DNA from: UBA6814 sp040753075
Lineage (GTDB): Bacteria > Desulfobacterota > Desulfovibrionia > Desulfovibrionales > Desulfovibrionaceae
NCBI GenBank assembly: GCA_040753075.1
Contig: JBFMHA010000020.1
Location: 1 to 45,822 of the forward strand
Length of the DNA: 45,822 nt
Reading direction: 5' to 3'
The stretch's first letter is position 1. Each line of letters starts with the position of its first letter. A model generated the notes under the pieces. It had not been told where the DNA came from and searched no databases. It saw only the letters and a program-made list of their open reading frames with translations. Positions 39,668 to 45,822 of this stretch are shown here, one piece after another. A program made the position numbers and the translations under genes.

Positions 39668-40295
39668 GTCCCCTCCCCGGAGGCACGAACTGTTGCAGCA
39701 CATGGACTTCGCCGGCCGGGACCAGCTCCCGGATGGCGGCGAGGTCCGAATCGTCGAGCGCGGGCGCCATGGTGGTGCGGAAATAGAAGCGGCCCGGGTG
39801 CATCCGGGCCAGGTCGAAAATCCATTCCAGGTTGTGGCGGGCGGTCTCGGCCGTGGCCAGGCCGCCGCTCACCAGGGGATATTTGGCGTAGGGGGCCTTC
39901 ACGTCCACCGCGAACACGTCGGCCAGGCCGGCGTAGAGCAACTCCTCCACCACCCCGGGCCGCATCCCGTTGGTGTCCAGCTTGACCGGCAGGCCCGTGG
40001 CGCGCCGGATATCGGCCAGGAAAGGCGCCAGGCCCGAGGACTCGGTGGGTTCGCCGCCGGTCACGGTCAGCCCGTCCAGCCAGCGGGCGCGGCCCTTCAG
40101 CCAGGCCAGCACCTGCCCCCGGTCCAGGGCGGGGTGGCGCTCCGGACGCCAGGCCAGGCCCGCGTTGTGGCACGTGGGACAGGCCAGGTTGCACCCGCCC
40201 AGGAAGAGCACCGCGCACACCCGGCCCGGCCAGTCGCAGAAGCTCGACCGGGTGAGGCCCCTCAGGTTGGTCCAGGCAGAAAACGGAGTGAACAT
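39534..40295 (-). CDS. nrdG: NrdD-activating radical SAM protein
   Basis: This 253-aa protein generates the glycyl radical on NrdD. The cluster-binding cysteines are in GGCNLACPTCHN (CxxxCxxC), and the SAM-binding segment is LTVTGGEPTESSGL. The sequence runs normally to VHVLQQFVPPGRG, where orthologues tend to end, and then continues about 45 low-complexity residues out of frame with nrdD. That tail overlaps the first 134 bp of nrdD. The ATG at 40295 was chosen because the family core begins just after it; no strong Shine-Dalgarno is seen there. Confidence 0.88.
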   Translation of the reverse strand: MFTPFSAWTNLRGLTRSSFCDWPGRVCAVLFLGGCNLACPTCHNAGLAWRPERHPALDRGQVLAWLKGRARWLDGLTVTGGEPTESSGLAPFLADIRRATGLPVKLDTNGMRPGVVEELLYAGLADVFAVDVKAPYAKYPLVSGGLATAETARHNLEWIFDLARMHPGRFYFRTTMAPALDDSDLAAIRELVPAGEVHVLQQFVPPGRGHAQTDSETGRMSGDLVPGPHRERHPQGAQGLGHQGSPALQAGCA

Positions 40296-40500
40296 GCGCT
40301 GCGGCCTGGCCGCGTCCCCTTCCCGTTGCGCGGAGGCCGCATCCGGCCCCGCCGCCCAGCCGGGCCACACCCCGGCGACATGGCGGCCCCCCGGCCGCCC
40401 CTCCCCGCCCCGGTTGCGAACCGGAACAGGCCCCCTCACGCACGAGGGCGAGCCCACCCCGGGGGCCTCGCCCAAAACAAATTCAATGATTAGTTATTCT

Positions 40501-40529
40501 TAAATAATTTCTAGAGAATAATAGCCCAA
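40501..40529 (-). promoter_or_regulatory. Candidate promoter of nrdG-nrdD
   Basis: In a short AT-rich patch the minus strand has TTGGGC (40524-40529) and TATTTA (40501-40506) with a 17-bp spacer, about 205 bp upstream of nrdG. The match is modest. No NrdR-box pair was recognised nearby. Confidence 0.35.
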
Positions 40530-40596
40530 GTGGGGCAGGAGGTAAAGGGGGGGAGCAAAACCGTCCCGGAAGAAAAAACCATGGCATTCCGCCGGA

Positions 40597-40629
40597 CTCG
40601 TCGCCCGGCTGGCGAGAGCGACTTTTTTT
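40597..40629 (+). terminator. Orphan intrinsic-terminator-like hairpin
   Basis: CTC(G)TCGCC pairs with GGCGAGAG around CGGCT, followed by CGAC and seven T residues. No rightward gene precedes it, so it would end an unannotated transcript starting within 40500-40590, or it is fortuitous. Confidence 0.45.
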
Positions 40630-40940
40630 GCACGGTTCTGTCCACATGGGCAGAGCGGGAAACCCCTTGGCCGGGGCCGCGCGCCCGGCCTTCCTGTGAA
40701 GAAAAATTTTTTTCGGGGCGGCCCTGCGGAGGAAATCGCGACCCGTCCACAGGCCGCTCCCGATCCGTCGGCCCCGCATCCGTCGCGCGATTTCGCCGCC
40801 CCGATTGACCTTAGAAAACCCGTTATGTAACACGGGGCAGCGCCCCCCCCCGCGACTCTGGCGTCTCCGGCGTTCCTTCCGGCCGCACGATCCGGCCTCC
40901 ACCCCGAGCGAGGTCCCGCCTCAGGAATCCGGCTGGCGGC

Positions 40941-43388
40941 ATGGCGCAAGACAAACCCCAGGACACGCACCCCGGGCCTCCGCCCGGAGAACGCCCGGAC
41001 CGGGACATGGGGCCGGCCGCGGGGCTTGCGGCCGAGAACCGGGAGCTGCGCCGGTCCCTGGCCGGGCTGGAGGCGACCCTGCGCCAGGCGGCCGAACTCC
41101 ACTCCCGCACCGCGGAGGAGCTGCAGGAGAACCGCAACCGGCTGCAGCTGGTGGCGGACGCCATGCGCGAGTCCCTGGCCGTGTTCGACGCCGGAGGCCG
41201 CGTCCTCTTCGCCAACGCCCGGGCCGCGAAGACCCTCTTCGGCTGCCCCCCGGACCAGGCCCCGGGCCGCAACATCGCCGAATGCATCCCGCCGGGCCAG
41301 GTGGCCCGGCTGCTGGCCGACTACCGCCGGGTCATGGACTCGGACCAGCCCCAATCCAGCGAGATCATGACCACCGTGGGCGGCCAGGACCGCTGGTTCC
41401 TCAACCGGCTGTTCCCCATCCGCTTCGGGCCGGACGGCGCGGCCGCGGTCCTCTCCATCTCCCTGGAGATCACCGTGCGCAAGGGCGCCGAGGCCGCCCT
41501 GGCGGAGAGCGAGGAGCGGCTGCGCGCCATCCTGGGCTCCATCCAGGCCGGGGTCCTGGTGGTGGACCCCCGGGACCGGAGCATCGTCAACGCCAACCCC
41601 GCGGCCTGCCGGCTCATGGGCCGGGCCCGGGAGGAGGTGCTGGGCCGGCTCTGCCACCAGTTCATCTGTCCCCACGAAGCGGGCCGCTGCCCGGTGCTGG
41701 ACCTGGGCCAGAAGGTGGACGCCTCGGAGCGGCAGCTGCTCCACGCCTCGGGACGCTCGATCCCGGTGCTCAAGACCGTGACCCGGATGCACCTGGACGG
41801 CCGGGAGCACCTGCTGGAATGCTTCATGGACCTGTCCGAGCGCAAGCGCATCGAGGCCGCGTTCCAGGGCGTGGCCGAGAGCGCCAGCGACGCCATCTAC
41901 CTGAACGTCCTGGGTCCGGACCACTCCCCCGGCCACTTCCTGGACGCCAACCCCGCGGCCAGCCGCATGCTCGGCTATTCCCGGGACGAGTTCCTGGCCC
42001 TCGCCCTCCAGGACATCGTCGCCGCGGACGTCCCGCCCGAACGCGGCCGCAGGATCGCGAGCGAGTTGCAGGAGCAGGGCGAGTCCCTGTTCGAGACGGT
42101 CCACGTGGCCCGCGACGGCCGCCGCATCCCGGTGGAGATCCACGCCCGCGTGCTGGGCCAGGGGGATTCGCCCATGGTCCTGTCCGTGGCCCGGGACGTG
42201 TCCGAGCGCAAGGCCGCCGAGGCCGCGGCCAGCCGGGCCCGGGAGGAGGCCGAGGCGGCCAGCCGGGCCAAGAGCGAATTCCTGGCCAACATGAGCCACG
42301 AACTGCGCACCCCCCTGAACGGGGTCATGGGCATGCTCCAGCTCCTGGAGGACACCCCCCTGGACGAAGAGCAGCGCCAGTACGCGGGCATCGCCATGCA
42401 GTCGGCCCGGGGCATGCTGGCCCTGGTCAACGACCTGCTGGACCTCTCCCGCATCGAGGCCGGCCGGATGCCCATCGAATGCGAGACCCTGGACCTGCGC
42501 GACCTCCTGGAGTCGGTCTGCCAGGTCTTCACCCCCCCCGCCCGGGCCAAGGGAGTGGCCCTGCGCGGAACGATCTATCCCGGGGTGCCCGCCGGGGTGC
42601 TGGGCGACCCGGTGCGGCTGCGTCAGGTGCTCTTCAACCTGGTGGGGAACGCGGTGAAGTTCACCGACTCGGGCGAGGTGCGCATCGCGGTGGCGTCCAT
42701 GCCCGGCCCCGGCGGATGCGGCCCGCCCCGGCTGTTCTTCAGCGTTGCGGACAGCGGGGTGGGCATGTCCGACGAGCAGCTCTCCAAGGTGTTCCAGCCC
42801 TTTGTCCAGGTGGACGGCAGCGCGTCGCGCCGCTTCGGCGGGGCGGGCCTGGGCCTGGCCATCACCCGCCGGCTGCTCGGGCTCATGGGCGGCCGCCTGG
42901 CCGTGGACACCGAGCCGGGCCGCGGCGCGGAGTTCGCCTTCACCCTGCCGCTGCTCCCAGCCCCCCCGGGCGCCCTGCCCTGCGAAGCCCCGGCCGCCCC
43001 GGGCGAAGCCCGCCCCCTGCGCCTGCTCCTGGCCGAAGACGAGCCGGTCAACCGCCTGGCCGCCAGGCTCATGCTGGAGCGGCTGGGGCACAGCGTGGTC
43101 CTGGCCGCCGACGGCGAGGAGGCCCTGGCCGCCCTGGCCCGGGAACGCTTCGACTGCGTGATCCTGGACATCTCCATGCCGGTGCTGGACGGGATCGCGG
43201 TGCTGCGCCGCCTGCGCCGCCTGGAACGGGAGACCGGCCGGGCGCGCACCCCGGTGGTGGCCATGACCGCCCACGCCATGGCCGGGGACCGGGAGCGCTT
43301 CCTGGACCAGGGCTGCGACGGCTACCTGGCCAAGCCCGTTGACCTGGAGGAGCTGACCCGGGTCCTGGCCGCGGCGGCGAAGACCTGA
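40941..43388 (+). CDS. Hybrid sensor histidine kinase with three PAS domains
   Basis: This 815-aa protein has no membrane segment. A coiled coil (about 28-70) leads to PAS domains at about 70-185, 190-305 and 310-430; the second contains CPVLDLGQK after a Cys-His-rich stretch. A HisKA domain follows with the phospho-acceptor His453 in FLANMSHELRTPLNGVMGML, then a HATPase with LFNLVGNAVKFTDSG and FGGAGLGLAITRRL. The C-terminal receiver (about 690-812) has acidic EDE and phospho-acceptor Asp743 in CVILDISMPVLDG. It should sense a cytoplasmic signal and pass phosphate on within a relay; no partner gene is adjacent. Confidence 0.93.
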   Translation: MAQDKPQDTHPGPPPGERPDRDMGPAAGLAAENRELRRSLAGLEATLRQAAELHSRTAEELQENRNRLQLVADAMRESLAVFDAGGRVLFANARAAKTLFGCPPDQAPGRNIAECIPPGQVARLLADYRRVMDSDQPQSSEIMTTVGGQDRWFLNRLFPIRFGPDGAAAVLSISLEITVRKGAEAALAESEERLRAILGSIQAGVLVVDPRDRSIVNANPAACRLMGRAREEVLGRLCHQFICPHEAGRCPVLDLGQKVDASERQLLHASGRSIPVLKTVTRMHLDGREHLLECFMDLSERKRIEAAFQGVAESASDAIYLNVLGPDHSPGHFLDANPAASRMLGYSRDEFLALALQDIVAADVPPERGRRIASELQEQGESLFETVHVARDGRRIPVEIHARVLGQGDSPMVLSVARDVSERKAAEAAASRAREEAEAASRAKSEFLANMSHELRTPLNGVMGMLQLLEDTPLDEEQRQYAGIAMQSARGMLALVNDLLDLSRIEAGRMPIECETLDLRDLLESVCQVFTPPARAKGVALRGTIYPGVPAGVLGDPVRLRQVLFNLVGNAVKFTDSGEVRIAVASMPGPGGCGPPRLFFSVADSGVGMSDEQLSKVFQPFVQVDGSASRRFGGAGLGLAITRRLLGLMGGRLAVDTEPGRGAEFAFTLPLLPAPPGALPCEAPAAPGEARPLRLLLAEDEPVNRLAARLMLERLGHSVVLAADGEEALAALARERFDCVILDISMPVLDGIAVLRRLRRLERETGRARTPVVAMTAHAMAGDRERFLDQGCDGYLAKPVDLEELTRVLAAAAKT

Positions 43389-43503
43389 CGCGCGGGCCGG
43401 GAGCGGACCGGGGCTCCGCCCCGCCGCCGCGCCCGACGCGACCCGGCTCCGGCGACATGGCGGACTGTTGCCGAAAAGACCGCAAGGCGCGCCGCGGGCG
43501 CGG

Positions 43504-44181
43504 CTAGTCGCCCGTGTAGTCGGCCACGCTGTCCACGTAGCGCTCGATGAGGCCCGCGGTGTAGTCGGGCGTGTCGTCGTCGAACTTGAGGCCCAGGAAG
43601 AGGCGGCGCTCCGAGAGGTTCACGCTCTTGGTCAGGCCGCCCAGCATGATGTTCTGGTCCGAACCCGCCAGGCGGAACTCCAGCATGACCTCGTCGTCCA
43701 CCCCCACCGGGGGCAGGGGCTGGCCCACCCGCTCCTCCACCACCGCCTGGCAGCCGCCGCAGGAGATGTTCAGGATCACCCCCTGCAGCCAGTCCTCCTT
43801 GAACTTGATGGCCGCGGGCAGGAAGCAGTCCACCCGCTGGCAGCCGCGCAGGTTGAGGATCTCCACCTCGTCGGGGTAGCGCAGGAAGAGCAGCTTGAAC
43901 GGCGCGTTCATGAGCCACAACACCTCGGAGGAGAACCCGAAGATGTGGCCCTCGTTCACGAACTTCAGGGTGACGGCCTTTTCCGGGTAGAGGTGCTCGG
44001 TGACTCCGGGGATGCGCGGGATGCGCAGGATGAGGTAGCGGCCGCGCTCCATGCCCAGGAATTCGGTCTTGAACCGCTGGCCCAGGCCCGCGGGCTCCAC
44101 CACCACCACCGTGCCCAGGGGCAGGGACAGGGCCGCGCCGGTGCGGCGGTCTATGCGCTTCGGCTGCTGCTGCGGGGGCAC
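43504..44181 (-). CDS. PilZ domain protein (YcgR-like)
   Basis: This 225-aa protein binds cyclic di-GMP. An N-terminal YcgR-like beta domain (GTVVVVEPAGLGQRFKTEFLG) precedes PilZ with the motif RGCQR and, 30 residues later, NISCGG, the two ligand-binding signatures. The GTG at 44181 is used because GGAGGAAGG lies upstream, while the ATG at 44235 is part of the TATAATG of the promoter and cannot be a start. Likely role: c-di-GMP control of motility or surface behaviour. It has its own promoter and so is not fully dependent on the upstream gene. Confidence 0.88.
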   Translation of the reverse strand: MPPQQQPKRIDRRTGAALSLPLGTVVVVEPAGLGQRFKTEFLGMERGRYLILRIPRIPGVTEHLYPEKAVTLKFVNEGHIFGFSSEVLWLMNAPFKLLFLRYPDEVEILNLRGCQRVDCFLPAAIKFKEDWLQGVILNISCGGCQAVVEERVGQPLPPVGVDDEVMLEFRLAGSDQNIMLGGLTKSVNLSERRLFLGLKFDDDTPDYTAGLIERYVDSVADYTGD

Positions 44182-44233
44182 CGTTTCCTTCCTCCGCGTT
44201 CGGTCCCCGGGCGCCTGGCCCGGGGGGTGACGC

Positions 44234-44266
44234 ATTATACCGCATCCGTCCCGGTTGACAACCGGG
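44234..44266 (-). promoter_or_regulatory. PilZ gene promoter with overlapping 17-bp palindrome
   Basis: On the minus strand TTGTCA (44256-44261) and the perfect -10 TATAAT (44234-44239) are 16 bp apart. CCCGGTTG and CAACCGGG flank one base at 44250-44266, a perfect inverted repeat that covers the -35 box. A repressor or activator bound there would control this promoter. Confidence 0.8.
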
Positions 44267-44286
44267 AACCAAAGGCCGGCGCGACG

Positions 44287-45069
44287 CTAGTTGCCGAACA
44301 GCCCGCGCACCACGCCGCCCACGCCCTGGCGCACGCCGTCGATGACCCCCTGCTTGGCCTCGTCCCGGGCCGCGTCGCCCACGTCCTTGGCGTCCTGGCC
44401 CACGCCGCCGGACTCCCCCTCCCCGGCCCGGGCCGCGTCCACGTCCAGCGCGGCCGCGCCCTCGGGCAGGGCGTAGAAGGCATCGCTCAGGGAGGACTTC
44501 TCCAGGCTCACCAGCACCAGGTCCCGGCCGTAGCGCAGCATCCCTCCGGACGTCTCGGCCTGGGCCGCGGCGTCCTGCACGCCCTGCACCGCGCCCGCGC
44601 CCAGCACCTGGGACATCCGGGCGGCCACGGCCGCCCACCCGCGGCCCGCCCGGACCACGTCGGCGTCGGCGCACAGCACCACCTCGTCGCGGCCCTCGCC
44701 CGCGGACTCCACCTCGTACACCTGGCCCGCATACCCGGCCACGGTCTCGGCCCGGCCGGTCTTGCGGAACGCCGCCTTGCCCGCGGCCGGAGCCGCGGGG
44801 GCCTTGCCGAACATCTTCTGCATCCCGGCCACCTGGTCCATGTCCAGCGCGGTCCACTGGCCCTCGTCCTTCTGCACCGCGTACACCTTCTTGCCGGAAA
44901 CCAGCATGTAGCTCTCGGGCCCGGTGTCCAGGCGAACGTGGGCGTCGTCGCGGTAGCTCAGACGCAGGATGCCGCCGTCCTGGGCCTTCCAGGTGGTCAC
45001 CAGGTCCTTGGCCAGGGCCGGGGAAGCGAGCAGGGACACAAGAAACAGGGCAAGAACGGTACGACGCAT
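44287..45069 (-). CDS. Secreted protein of unknown function
   Basis: This 260-aa protein starts at MRRTVLALFL after GGAGG; the longer frame is rejected. It has a signal peptide (cleavage near ALAKD). The mature part opens with a lipoprotein-carrier-like beta pattern (LVTTWKAQDGGILRLSYRDDAHVRLDTG, split), continues with an alternating strand region, and ends with a Gly/Asp/Val-rich tail VRQGVGGVVRGLFGN. It resembles DUF4412-type periplasmic proteins in general form only. It has its own promoter and lies upstream of the PilZ gene. Confidence 0.72.
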   Translation of the reverse strand: MRRTVLALFLVSLLASPALAKDLVTTWKAQDGGILRLSYRDDAHVRLDTGPESYMLVSGKKVYAVQKDEGQWTALDMDQVAGMQKMFGKAPAAPAAGKAAFRKTGRAETVAGYAGQVYEVESAGEGRDEVVLCADADVVRAGRGWAAVAARMSQVLGAGAVQGVQDAAAQAETSGGMLRYGRDLVLVSLEKSSLSDAFYALPEGAAALDVDAARAGEGESGGVGQDAKDVGDAARDEAKQGVIDGVRQGVGGVVRGLFGN

Positions 45070-45117
45070 GGGGTCCTCCGAAAGCGGGATGTCGCGGCCG
45101 CGGGCCGCGCAGCCTGG

Positions 45118-45147
45118 AATATACCCGCCAACCCATCGGGATGACAA
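45118..45147 (-). promoter_or_regulatory. Promoter of the secreted protein gene
   Basis: On the minus strand TTGTCA (45142-45147) and TATATT (45118-45123) are 18 bp apart, 49 bp upstream of the start codon, in an otherwise GC-rich area. Confidence 0.6.
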
Positions 45148-45246
45148 CGGGAATCTGCGCAGGCGCAACCATCTTCAGGAGCATCGACAGACCACACGAT
45201 GGTCCGCCCCGGATGCCGGACGACCGGAAACCCAAGGCCCCATGCA

Positions 45247-45275
45247 TTGACATGAGCCGCAATCCTGGCGATGTT
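45247..45275 (+). promoter_or_regulatory. Candidate promoter of the selenoprotein gene
   Basis: A consensus TTGACA lies at 45247-45252. The hexamer 17 bp later (GATGTT, 45270-45275) is a poor -10, so the -35 is convincing and the -10 is not. The start codon is 31 bp downstream of that hexamer. Confidence 0.45.
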
Positions 45276-45305
45276 GCATAGGAAATCTCGATGCGGGAGG
45301 CGAAC

Positions 45306-45515
45306 ATGGCGCAGGTCATCATCTACGGCAAGGCGGGCTGACCCTACACCGACCGGGCCCGTGAGGCCCACCCCGGGTGCGAGTACCACGACGTGAAGAA
45401 GGACGCCGGCCGCATGGCCGAGATGCTCCGCCACTCCCAGGGCGAACGCCGGGTGCCGGTCATCGTCTCCGGCAACCAGGTCCAGGTGGGCTTCGGCGGT
45501 TCCTGAGGCGTCTAG
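45306..45515 (+). CDS. Glutaredoxin-like Uxx-star selenoprotein with two in-frame TGA codons
   Basis: Reading TGA as selenocysteine (U) gives a 69-aa product. It starts MAQVIIYGKAGUPYTDRARE, where glutaredoxins have a Cys-Pro-Tyr-Cys site, so U12 replaces the first cysteine and Thr the second. RVPVIVSGNQVQVGFGG supplies the cis-proline loop and Gly pair of the fold. The second TGA at 45504-45506 is codon 67, giving SUGV and then TAG, a U-x-x-stop end. This matches the Uxx-star selenoprotein family 1 known from sulfate reducers. Shine-Dalgarno GGGAGG lies 5 bp before the ATG. Each TGA is followed by a hairpin of SECIS size. Conserved coding on both sides of the first TGA argues against a pseudogene. 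Likely role: thiol/selenol redox chemistry; substrate unknown. Confidence 0.85.
45339..45369 (+). promoter_or_regulatory. Candidate bacterial SECIS after the first TGA
   Basis: GGGCC (45355-45359) pairs with GGCCC (45365-45369) around the loop CGUGA, which holds the GU expected for SelB binding. The apex lies about 20 nt after the TGA at 45339-45341, within the range known for bacterial elements. Confidence 0.6.
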
Positions 45516-45536
45516 AGGCCGGCGGTCCGCCGGCCT
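45504..45536 (+). promoter_or_regulatory. Candidate SECIS after the second TGA
   Basis: AGGCCGGCG (45516-45524) pairs perfectly with CGCCGGCCT (45528-45536) around GUC. The apex lies about 20 nt after the TGA at 45504-45506 and has GU at its tip. It extends past the TAG stop, and could alternatively be a transcript-end hairpin, though no T-run follows. Confidence 0.55.
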
Positions 45537-45822
45537 TCATCCCTGCGCGCAGAGCCGCCTCGGCGCGTAAATCCCCTTGCCCTCCGGGGGCCCAAGGGCC
45601 GTCGGCCCGTGGGAATCTCCATCGGTGGCGACCCCGTCCCCACCGCCCTGCCCGCGGCCCCCGTCCCCGCGCCGTTCCCGCGGCCGTTCTCCCCATCAGG
45701 CCTCCCGGCCATGCCCGGCGCGTCCGGGCAAGATGTTTCCCTCCGGGGGCTCAAGGGCTAGCGCCCTTGAGAATCCCGATAGGGGGCGTCGCCTCCGTCC
45801 CCGCCCGCGGCCCCCTCCCGCC
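45516..45822. other. Non-coding right end of window
   Basis: This 307-bp GC-rich stretch has no frame with a ribosome site or recognisable product. It contains the second SECIS-like hairpin and two copies of a hairpin-bearing repeat. Confidence 0.55.
45579..45810 (+). repeat. Two REP-like hairpin repeats
   Basis: Copies at about 45579-45648 and 45738-45810 share CCCTCCGGGGGC, a hairpin, GGGAATC or GAGAATCCC, then ATCGG/ATAGG and CGTCCCC words. In copy two CTCAAGGGC pairs perfectly with GCCCTTGAG (45750-45771). In copy one CCCAAGGGCC pairs with GGCCCGTGGG with one mismatch (45591-45613). Stem sequences differ but pairing is kept, the mark of a structured repeat. Confidence 0.65.

Larger units (their letters stand above)
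40296..40940. other. Long divergent intergenic region, nrdG to hybrid kinase
   Basis: This 645-bp region has GC-rich flanks, an AT-rich patch at 40475-40530, and two seven-base T-runs at 40623-40629 and 40707-40713. The first T-run follows a terminator-like hairpin. TTGACC at 40805-40810 could be a -35 for the kinase gene, with a weak TAACAC 17 bp later. Small leftward and rightward ORFs here lack ribosome sites and family resemblance. An uncharacterised small RNA is possible. Confidence 0.5.

Noticed and set aside
40296..40530. NrdR box pair upstream of nrdG
   Set aside because: No pair of ACACWATATWTWGTGT-like sites could be found; only a weak AT-rich promoter candidate.
44182..44235. ATG at 44235 as start of the PilZ gene
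   Set aside because: That ATG is part of the TATAATG of a strong promoter; a GTG with a good Shine-Dalgarno at 44181 explains the gene.
45306..45341. The glutaredoxin-like gene as a pseudogene broken by TGA
   Set aside because: The TGA falls exactly at the redox-cysteine position, the frame stays protein-like after it, a GU-loop hairpin follows, and the U-x-x-stop end matches a known selenoprotein family.

Overview
The window reads as a high-GC Desulfovibrio-like (Desulfovibrionales) chromosome. The evidence is an anaerobic ribonucleotide reductase (nrdD/nrdG), an ArsR-methyltransferase regulator beside ahcY (SahR type), an in-frame-TGA glutaredoxin-like selenoprotein of the kind known from sulfate reducers, and very GC-rich backbone coding sequence. 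This assignment is inference from gene content, because no rRNA or other taxonomic marker is present.

Layout. (1) 1-13.4 kb is an accessory island of clearly lower GC. A leftward five-gene operon carries a SNF2-type helicase, a DUF4391 protein, a type III-like methyltransferase, a gamma-glutamylcyclotransferase-like protein and a type III Res subunit, all overlapping or nearly so. An AT-rich spacer with direct repeats follows, then rightward genes for an AlpA-like regulator, a YfjI/DUF3987 primase-helicase and a small TubC_N-like protein. This looks like a satellite or integrative element carrying a defence operon; no integrase lies in the window. (2) 13.55-13.8 kb is a complete tRNA-Gln/tRNA-Glu unit with promoter and terminator, marking the return to backbone. 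(3) 13.8-30.3 kb is backbone: a DciA-like protein, an AraC-GyrI regulator, a ferric-type ABC importer, ahcY with its regulator, TatA, a Cys-rich small protein, an MscS-like channel, a YihY-family protein, an HD protein, a VgrG3-type peptidoglycan hydrolase and an unknown membrane-anchored protein. (4) 30.6-34.3 kb has an XRE-HTH fused directly to a HisKA_2-type histidine kinase, convergent with a compact phage-derived cluster (holin, two tiny membrane proteins, truncated small terminase, large terminase) with no portal, capsid or tail genes. (5) 34.6-45.8 kb holds an M28 peptidase, a secreted QT-repeat/polyglycine protein, a TSUP transporter, nrdD-nrdG, a three-PAS hybrid kinase, a PilZ protein, a secreted protein and the selenoprotein.

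Most notable points: the 69-codon gene at 45306-45515 has two in-frame TGA codons, each followed by a hairpin, and escapes ordinary gene calling; the defence operon places a cyclotransferase between mod and res; the lysis-plus-terminase cassette has no virion genes; and a DNA-binding domain is fused straight to a kinase beside it. Much of the window is so GC-rich that long shadow ORFs occur in all frames; these were left out.
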